From NCBI GenBank assembly GCA_028565635.1, contig JAOXYB010038729.1, forward strand, positions 1 through 13,351: DNA of 13,351 bases, written 5' to 3'. Position numbers and translations under genes: made by a program. Positions 10,101 through 13,351 of the stretch are shown here, piece after piece; position 1 is the stretch's first letter, and each line of letters begins with the position of its first letter. The stretch is from Phoronis ovalis (taxonomy: Eukaryota > Phoronida > Phoronidae). Under the pieces are notes generated by a model, which did no database searches, had not been told where the DNA came from, and saw nothing but the letters and a program-made list of their open reading frames with translations.

Positions 10101-11806
10101 TCGATATGAGGACCATTGCTGCTGCAAGAACTTTAAAAAAGAGCATGTATCAGATACGATTAAATCAAATTCCGTGCATGGACAGACATCACCAACACAT
10201 TCTGTTGAATCAGTTGCGGATGTTGCTAGAGAATTCTTAAAAAACATTTTACCATCTAGAGTGTTTTTATTCTTGAAGAAACTTAAGCAGTACATCATCC
10301 GCAATACAGCGACTGACTTAGCAGACACTATTATATATAAACTGACAAATACAAATGAAGCCGGAATGAACTACATCAATGTCCCAGCATCTGTACGAAT
10401 GCAAAAGAAATTTGACACATTTGTTCAATTTTTGAATGCCATTTGTTATGAACAGCTGAATGCACTTTGTGATACAGCATATTCTCAACCAGTTCTATCA
10501 CCAGCTATGGACTTAACTTTGCCTTCAAGAAATTCTTCATCATTTTCGTTGTTCGAAAATTTGACATCTGAGGTGCATTTGGTAAATGACTGGAGCGCAG
10601 ATTGCTTGTGTGAAGAAATGTCAGCTGAGAGTAACACAAGTACTGGAAGCTCAACTATAGAGAAACTGTTGTCTTTGATTGAATCTTCTACTTCTGGAAA
10701 TGAAATTAATTTGTTGACTGTGTAGAAGTGTTCTTCATGTGTCAACCTCTGCACATCAGTATGGTGGCTCTGATGATAGGATACATGTTTCAGACTATGA
10801 CCTACATTCAGCTGAACCCAGTCAAGACTCTTTATACTTATCTAATTTAATACCAAGCAAAATAAAAACAAATAAGTACATTTAAAATTTCGAGCAATGC
10901 GAGCATTAGAAATGCTGAAGAAATGAAATACACTTTAACCTACAGAAGTCTTGCTGTTTTATCTAGTTATATTTCTGTTTTATCCTGTATATCATTACTG
11001 TTACAATTGATGTTGGTGCTGTAGTAGTATTTGCTGTTTCAAATTTGTTATAGTTTTTTTTTTTTTAAATTAACTCCACAGAACATATTCAAGTTGTCCA
11101 TCCTTATATTATCTGTTATAAAATGATTTTGATACATTTGCTTTTCTATGACATCTGAACCAACTTAGTTGTGTACTTATATGTTGTAAGTAATTTTTCA
11201 ATCCTTTGTTGCTTGATACAGCAGTGTAAAAGTACCGCATTCCTTGCATATAATGCACAAACTGATCTCTGGTCTGGTCTATTTCTTTGAAAGTACAAGG
11301 TGACTAACTGATTACATCTTTGTGTCTGAATTTAATGTGTCAGATTGATGTCAGGCAACTTATACTGCATGTGATTGTATAAATTTTAAAAAATTTAAAA
11401 GCTATGTTATATTTTATCAGTAAAATAGTACAAAATAGAGATACATTTTAAAAAATCAAATACAGACAAAAACTTAACAATCAATGCCATCCACCATTGA
11501 TAGATTATAAGCACTGATATGACTGACATTGAGTGCATTACTAATTGAGCTTTTTTTTCATTATTAAGCCTTTCCCTCTCATTGAATTTAAAAACTATAT
11601 TATTTTTAACATGTATTGTAATTCACCATGTTCAGTGCTTAAACTACATAATTTAAAGTTCCAGAAATGTTTAATTACTGTATTAATTTTCTGTGAAATT
11701 TTCAGGTGCAGAAAGAGTGTTACACATGAGGCTGGAAATGTCACAGGAGTTACCACCATTAATTGTTGAAATGCTGGATCGTGCGGAGAATGTTTGTATA
11801 CCATAA
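1155..11806 (+). CDS. RAR: Retinoic acid receptor (RAR), isoform A: spliced CDS of nine exons
   Basis: Join: 1155-1197, 1558-1692, 3414-3574, 4720-4861, 5252-5451, 7411-7890, 8385-8589, 8959-9117, 11706-11806; 541 residues. It is a ligand-type nuclear transcription factor. The family works in the nucleus as a heterodimer with RXR on paired AGGTCA-type half sites. Domains by residue: A/B region 1-87, two C4 zinc fingers 92-147, basic RNDRNKKRK extension 163-171, hinge to about 335, ligand-binding domain to 532, almost no F region. All introns have GT/AG borders and phases agree throughout (1,1,0,1,0,0,1,1). Vertebrate RARs are about 455-460 residues; the surplus here is mainly the repeat-bearing hinge. 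The fingers and C-terminal extension match RAR far better than the related THR or PPAR groups. Assignment to RAR is very secure; exact exon ends are by-eye predictions. Confidence 0.95.
1198..1557 (+). other. RAR intron 1a
   Basis: AT-rich intron of 360 bases with GTAAGA and CCTTTTAG borders. I see no other feature in it. Confidence 0.7.
1558..1692 (+). CDS. RAR: RAR exon 2a, A/B region (isoform A)
   Basis: The acceptor CTTCCTTTTAG precedes 1558 and the donor GGAG|GTAAGT follows 1692; both borders are phase 1. The exon encodes residues 16-59, rich in Tyr, Gln and Asn (for example [13 protein letters not shown]), as expected of a disordered ligand-independent activation (AF-1) region. It contains VKSE at residues 29-32, a psi-K-x-E SUMO-type motif. 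Its phase lets it join directly to the first zinc-finger exon at 3414. RAR A regions are poorly conserved, so similarity alone cannot confirm it; phase and splice sites do. Confidence 0.8.
1693..2758 (+). promoter_or_regulatory. Intronic region likely to hold the promoter of exon 1b
   Basis: This part of the 1693-3413 intron lies just upstream of the independent start exon 1b and should contain its promoter and 5' UTR. It has an AT-rich tandem duplication (2460-2556) and a perfect 12-base palindrome ATAATTAATTAT (2570-2581) built of homeodomain-type TAAT cores, 178 bases before the ATG. No clear TATA box, initiator or paired AGGTCA (DR1/2/5) element could be picked out. The promoter role is inferred from the gene layout. 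Confidence 0.4.
2460..2556 (+). repeat. Tandem duplication of a 45-base unit upstream of exon 1b
   Basis: A 22-base sequence beginning GTGAATGGCCCC occurs identically at 2460-2481 and 2505-2526, period 45. The sequence after each copy is also related but diverged (tatacttcgtatatg against tgtacttcttatattg), so the whole unit was duplicated. GTATAC palindromes sit at 2481-2486, 2496-2501 and 2548-2553. Confidence 0.85.
2759..3026 (+). CDS. RAR: RAR alternative first coding exon 1b, A region of isoform B
   Basis: The exon encodes an 89-residue acidic, aromatic-rich segment starting [16 protein letters not shown] and ending EILEN, then a split glycine codon. The ATG at 2759 follows an in-frame TAA (2753-2755) directly and has a strong context (aATCATGG: A at -3, G at +4). 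The donor AATG|GTAGGT is phase 1, exactly what the acceptor at 3413 needs; a second GT four bases on would break the frame. Joined to the common exons it gives 571 residues. It starts with its own ATG and no acceptor is evident just upstream. The likely reading is therefore an internal promoter between 1693 and 2758, as in vertebrate RAR genes, whose isoforms 1 and 2 differ in the A region. No known domain is seen in the peptide. Confidence 0.8.
3027..3413 (+). other. RAR intron after exon 1b
   Basis: AT-rich sequence of 387 bases with a T-rich tract before the 3414 acceptor. A single TAAGGTCA half site is present at 3137-3144, without a partner. A donor-like AAGGTAGGTAAG near 3274-3285 is not attached to an open exon. 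Confidence 0.6.
3414..3574 (+). CDS. RAR: RAR exon: B region and first zinc finger
   Basis: The acceptor is TTTTTTTCAG. The exon encodes residues 61-113 of isoform A. First comes a short B region with [12 protein letters not shown]: the two Ser-Pro pairs (S81, S83) lie where RAR-alpha carries its proline-directed phosphorylation sites. The first zinc finger follows, with ligands C92, C95, C109 and C112, and the P-box CEGCKG that sets half-site recognition (AGGTCA type in this family). The exon ends after CEGCK in phase 0, the junction between fingers typical of RAR genes. The donor AAG|GTATTG is acceptable. Confidence 0.97.
3575..4719 (+). other. RAR intron between the two zinc fingers
   Basis: 1.1 kb of AT-rich intron with no open frame of note and no recognisable element. 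A small CpG-bearing patch near 4537-4550 (cggggtcggtcgc) stands out from the AT background but forms no known motif. Confidence 0.7.
4720..4861 (+). CDS. RAR: RAR exon: second zinc finger
   Basis: The acceptor is TTGTTTTTACAG. The exon encodes residues 114-160: [10 protein letters not shown], then zinc ligands C128, C134, C144 and C147, with HKDKN between the first two as the D-box dimer surface. It ends FESGMSKE, and the donor G|GTATGC is phase 1. Nearly every residue matches vertebrate RARs; differences such as N for Q before KCFE are conservative. This exon is the firmest evidence for the family. Confidence 0.98.
4862..5251 (+). other. RAR intron after the second zinc finger
   Basis: 390 bases, AT-rich, with GTATGC and TTGCAG borders. 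The second-finger frame stays open only to 4917. Nothing else is seen. Confidence 0.7.
5252..5451 (+). CDS. RAR: RAR exon: C-terminal extension, start of hinge, LBD helix 1
   Basis: The acceptor is TTACTTGCAG, phase 1. The exon encodes residues 162-227. [10 protein letters not shown] is the conserved DNA-binding extension and a likely nuclear localisation signal. A short glycine-rich linker follows, then [16 protein letters not shown] (from residue 190), which matches helix 1 of RAR ligand-binding domains. The donor TCT|GTGAGTAAG is strong and phase 0, matching the next exon. The frame stays open 43 codons into the intron to a stop at 5581, so intron retention would give a receptor truncated before most of the LBD. 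I see no evidence that this happens. Confidence 0.92.
6240..6355. repeat. Inverted repeat with 10-base perfect arms
   Basis: TTGCGTGTAG at 6240-6249 is the exact reverse complement of CTACACGCAA at 6346-6355, 96 bases apart. This could be a small non-autonomous DNA element, but no target-site duplication is obvious and the arms are short. Confidence 0.4.
6313..6329 (+). repeat. Short (GGTTGT)n simple repeat
   Basis: 17 bases, nearly three copies of GGTTGT, inside the inverted repeat of the hinge intron. They include TGTGGT cores as bound by Runx factors; any function is speculative. Confidence 0.6.
7411..7890 (+). CDS. RAR: RAR exon: expanded repeat-bearing linker and LBD helices 3-4
   Basis: The acceptor is CAATTTTTCAG and the donor ATG|GTGAGT; both borders are phase 0. 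Residues 228-387. The first 95 are a Ser/Thr/Asn-rich linker with five 12-residue repeats (265-322), far longer than in vertebrate RARs. [10 protein letters not shown] follows, containing a psi-K-x-E motif at K323. Then comes the [12 protein letters not shown] (helix 3), DFAKKL and [14 protein letters not shown] (helix 4). K362 and K380 align with the coactivator charge-clamp lysines of human RAR-alpha (K244, K262). Pocket positions differ: V346 for F228 and G353 for C235, and the normally invariant LPGF reads LTFF. Confidence 0.93.
7522..7695 (+). repeat. RAR: In-frame 36-base minisatellite encoding 12-residue hinge repeats
   Basis: Five consecutive units (residues 265-276, 277-288, 289-300, 301-312, 313-322) follow the consensus E-N-A-S-S-S-N-L-G-N-x-x. 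The last is cut to ten residues and runs into IKREPE. Unit 1 is the most diverged ([12 protein letters not shown]). The length is a multiple of three throughout, so the array grows or shrinks without breaking the frame. Confidence 0.85.
7891..8384 (+). other. RAR LBD intron (after CLEVM)
   Basis: 494 bases of AT-rich intron with strong GTGAGT and TTCTTAG borders. Nothing else is seen. Confidence 0.7.
8385..8589 (+). CDS. RAR: RAR exon: LBD helices 5-8, including the carboxylate-binding arginine
   Basis: The acceptor TATTTTCTTAG is phase 0 and the donor GGAG|GTAAGA is phase 1. Residues 388-455: [26 protein letters not shown], then [12 protein letters not shown]. Arg394 aligns with R276 of RAR-alpha, which holds the retinoid carboxylate. 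The partner serine S287 is a threonine (T405). F420 aligns with F302. The LSAICLI core of helix 8 is almost unchanged. Confidence 0.95.
8590..8958 (+). other. RAR LBD intron (after CLISG)
   Basis: 369 bases, AT-rich. A lone AGGTCA at 8685-8690 has no second half site at any standard spacing. Nothing else is seen. Confidence 0.7.
8959..9117 (+). CDS. RAR: RAR exon: LBD helices 9-11
   Basis: The acceptor TTTCTATGGCAG and the donor AAAG|GTAGGT are both phase 1. Residues 457-508. They include [16 protein letters not shown] (helix 9), then [21 protein letters not shown] (helices 10-11), the RXR-dimer face of the family. RRPT at 484-487 keeps the basophilic kinase site seen as RRPS (S369) in RAR-alpha. 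This exon is the branch point: its phase-1 end can join either 11706 (normal AF-2 ending) or 9974 (alternative ending). Confidence 0.95.
9118..9973 (+). other. First part of the last RAR intron, before the candidate alternative exon
   Basis: 856 bases with stops in all frames and no recognised element. It ends in a long pyrimidine-rich tract and TTTTAG at 9973, which is the main splice evidence for the alternative exon. Confidence 0.6.
9974..10725 (+). CDS. Candidate alternative last exon of RAR: unrecognised 250-residue tail replacing AF-2
   Basis: The open frame follows a strong acceptor (TGTTTTGTTTCTCACTTTATTTTAG, AG at 9972-9973) and begins in phase 1, so it reads straight on from 9117 to a TAG at 10723-10725. 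Isoform A would be 758 residues. About 250 open codons in AT-rich DNA are very unlikely by chance, and an AATAAA lies 135 bases after the stop. The tail starts with a hydrophobic stretch (residues 514-532, [10 protein letters not shown] core), then a Cys-rich bit (CCC at 557-559). An amphipathic region holds LADTIIYKL (624-632), and the end is Ser/Thr-rich with LLSLI (740-744). I recognise no domain. The tail would delete helix 12 and the LIVEML motif. Alternatives: a separate intronic gene, an exonised or decayed mobile-element ORF, or an unused open frame. Whether it is transcribed is unknown. Confidence 0.5.
10726..11705 (+). other. Second part of the last RAR intron / possible UTR of the alternative exon
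   Basis: The first ~165 bases would be 3' UTR if the alternative exon is used. They include a 55-codon open stretch in the +1 frame (10718-10885). The rest is AT-rich with a 13-T run at 11054-11066 and ends in the strong acceptor of the last coding exon. No other gene is seen. Confidence 0.5.
10861..10866 (+). terminator. Poly(A) signal for the alternative terminal exon
   Basis: AATAAA lies 135 bases past the TAG that closes the 9974 open frame, inside the last RAR intron. The position is right for a terminal exon. Since AATAAA is frequent in such AT-rich DNA, it supports the exon call but does not prove it. Confidence 0.4.
11706..11806 (+). CDS. RAR: RAR last coding exon: end of helix 11 and AF-2 helix 12
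   Basis: The acceptor TTTTCTGTGAAATTTTCAG is phase 1. Residues 510-541: [23 protein letters not shown], then a nine-residue end and TAA at 11804. LIVEML is the AF-2 core; E530 aligns with E412 of RAR-alpha, the charge-clamp glutamate, so coactivator docking looks intact. R517 replaces the human K399 SUMO site. The F region is only about nine residues, against about 40 in vertebrate RARs. Confidence 0.95.
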
Positions 11807-12030
11807 ACACAACAGTGCATTTAATTTTTTTAACGTTTAACATTTGAATGATTGAAAAGTGATTGCTATGTTAGCCGATGTCATTTGCTTTCTGAAAGCA
11901 TGGAATTTTACATTTTATGATATAAATTTAAATATGATTAAGATCAGGTTATAAATTGTACTATACAATCATTATAGCCGATTGCTAATAACAAAAATGG
12001 AATAGTTGCAGCCTCGGAACCATTGTGTTA

Positions 12031-12036
12031 AATAAA
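12031..12036 (+). terminator. Proximal poly(A) signal AATAAA
   Basis: A canonical AATAAA lies 225 bases after the RAR stop codon. T-rich sequence (ctctctttata) follows within 30-40 bases and could serve as the downstream element. It would give a short 3' UTR. Confidence 0.45.
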
Positions 12037-12970
12037 TAGTTTTAAACAGACTGGACCCTCTCTCTTTATAACTAAAACATCTTTTCTCTATATACATTTT
12101 GGGATGTAGTGAAAGATCCCCGAACGTAATATTTGAAAAGTCTGTGCAGTAGTTTTGTCAATCAAAAGAAAACAATTCAGTGAAATTGCTGTGGAACTTT
12201 GTGCTGGAGGTGTTTGTTGAGGATTTTATTTTCTTTTGACAATGCAGGGTTCCATAGTCCATCTTACAAATTGCTTTTATATGATTGACACTAAACTTTG
12301 TTAAGTAGATTTTTTAAACACACTATTGTTGTTTAATTTCTAAAGAGAGGTTATGGTTTGTTTTCATGCCTAGTAATTAGCAGAAAAGTTTTGTAAAATA
12401 GATGTCAGCACATGGTATTTTGCTGCTGAAATGTATAAAATGGCTTGATTGCTAATATATAAACTTGCTGCTGAGAAATAACATACTGGTATAGAATGAT
12501 GTTGACAAAGAATATCTTCATAAAATTATGTGCTGTATTTGAACAGCAATTTGAAGAAAGTGCATTATACTTAGTTAACTTAAAGGGCATGATGTTGTTT
12601 TATCAAAAATGTATGCAACTTTGTTTGCAGAGGATTGTTAATGGCTAGTCAGATTGTTGTACATTGTGTTAATACTTTTTGTTTTTCTGTATACAGGTAT
12701 ATACAGTGGTTTTTATTTACATGTTATCTCTGGAATTTAGAATAGTTAATGAGAACAGTCTTCTCCTAAATTATGTTGGAATACCATAAAACAAATTCTA
12801 TCATTCACAGCATTTCTTATAATTAATTTGTAGCAAATAAGATATCAAAGCATCTTTAACTAAAATTTTGCTGGATGAACTGTGTGCCAGCTAAAACAAA
12901 ATATCAGACTTGGTGGAAACATTGGAAAATGTAAAATTTTGAAGGTGTGAATTCATCTTGTACATTTCCA

Positions 12971-12976
12971 AATAAA
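12971..12976 (+). terminator. Distal poly(A) signal AATAAA
   Basis: A second canonical AATAAA lies about 1.16 kb after the stop. It is followed at 12978-12985 by TGTAAATA, which fits the Pumilio recognition element UGUANAUA. The choice between the two signals would decide whether the long AU-rich UTR is kept. Confidence 0.5.
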
Positions 12977-12995
12977 TTGTAAATACAGGAAATAT

Positions 12996-13291
12996 ATAAC
13001 TTTATCATAATCCCATGTAATTGTATACCTAGTTTCAAACTGCATATAAGGGTTAAAGATTTTTTGAGCCTAGCTCACAGCTATTAAAATTAACTTTTTA
13101 TGTTACAAATTATTTTATGGTGATTGAAATCATGAATATTAAAATTATAACATGTTGTGTAAAAATGTCAGTGCTATCCCTTGCTTTCATAGATTTTCAA
13201 ATATTTAGATTCAGAGGTTATACTGGATTGTACTTTCAAATTCTTTTCAATTTTGTTTTAATTCTTGAACAATTTTCTGGTGATGCTTTTT
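12996..13291. other. AT-rich region beyond the RAR gene
   Basis: No open frame, RNA gene or repeat is recognisable in these 296 bases downstream of the distal poly(A) signal. Confidence 0.5.
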
Positions 13292-13325
13292 TATGCCCAT
13301 CACTATGTAATAGTGAAAGGGCATA
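13292..13325. repeat. Imperfect hairpin at the window end
   Basis: TATGCCC (13292-13298) pairs with GGGCATA (13319-13325) and CACTA (13301-13305) with TAGTG (13311-13315), around a five-base loop, with a small unpaired bulge between the two stems. Together with the GCG run that follows, it looks like the edge of a repeated element cut off by the window. Confidence 0.6.
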
Positions 13326-13339
13326 TAGCCGTACTGTAT

Positions 13340-13351
13340 GCGGCGGCGGCG
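13340..13351 (+). repeat. (GCG)4 trinucleotide run at the window edge
   Basis: Twelve bases of pure GCG repeat reach the last base of the window, a sharp change from the AT-rich surroundings. The array probably continues beyond the edge. Confidence 0.8.

Larger units (their letters stand above)
11807..12995 (+). other. RAR: RAR 3' untranslated region
   Basis: After the TAA the sequence is AT-rich, with stops in all frames and no coding signal. It runs to one of two AATAAA signals, at 12031 (UTR of about 250 bases) or 12971 (about 1.2 kb). The exact cleavage points cannot be seen, so the end given is approximate. Open stretches on the opposite strand here look like chance. Confidence 0.7.

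Noticed and set aside
10047-10754. Opposite-strand and +2-frame open stretches over the alternative exon (10047-10328, 10485-10754 minus; 10052-10240 plus)
   Set aside because: They are shadows of the longer + frame that has splice and poly(A) support.
11545-11769. 74-codon open frame crossing the last acceptor
   Set aside because: It reads the last exon in a different frame from the one giving PPLIVEML; it is a chance frame.
1-13351. CRISPR arrays, bacterial operons, riboswitches or prophage
   Set aside because: The window is plainly eukaryotic, with spliced nuclear receptor exons, and nothing of the kind is visible.

Overview
This is eukaryotic genomic DNA: AT-rich, with short coding blocks separated by introns that have GT/AG borders. 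It holds most or all of one gene on the + strand, a retinoic acid receptor (RAR, nuclear receptor NR1B family). The zinc-finger DNA-binding domain, the RNDRNKK extension, the ligand-binding domain and a PPLIVEML activation helix are all recognisable and collinear with vertebrate RARs. Divergence from vertebrate RARs in the A, D and ligand-pocket regions, together with tRNA-derived SINE-like DNA and AT-rich introns, suggests a lophotrochozoan, most likely a mollusc. The species cannot be read from this window.

Layout. Positions 1-1103 are upstream or intronic and include a minus-strand tRNA-derived (SINE-like) element. Exons 1a (1104-1197, start codon at 1155) and 2a (1558-1692) encode one N-terminal A region. 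A second, mutually exclusive A region is encoded by exon 1b (2759-3026), which has its own start codon and is preceded by a tandemly duplicated AT-rich stretch. Both versions join in the same phase to the common exons: 3414-3574 and 4720-4861 (the two zinc fingers), 5252-5451 (C-terminal extension, hinge, helix 1), 7411-7890 (repeat-bearing hinge, then helices 3-4), 8385-8589, 8959-9117, and the last exon 11706-11806 (end of helix 11, helix 12, stop). Summed, isoform A is 1626 nt (541 residues) and isoform B 1716 nt (571 residues). Both are multiples of three, which supports every junction.

The most unusual element is inside the 2.6 kb last intron. An exon-like open stretch at 9974-10725 has a strong acceptor and the correct phase to follow 9117, its own stop, and a poly(A) signal 135 bases later. 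Used as an alternative last exon, it would replace the end of helix 11 and the AF-2 helix with about 250 residues I do not recognise. The result would be a receptor that keeps DNA binding but lacks the normal coactivator surface. The shared hinge exon also carries five 12-residue repeats and a SUMO-type IKRE motif.

The 3' UTR runs from 11807 to about 12060 or 12995, depending on which AATAAA is used. The window ends in repeat-like DNA: an imperfect hairpin followed by (GCG)4. All exon calls are by eye from reading frame, splice consensus and family similarity; no transcript data were available.
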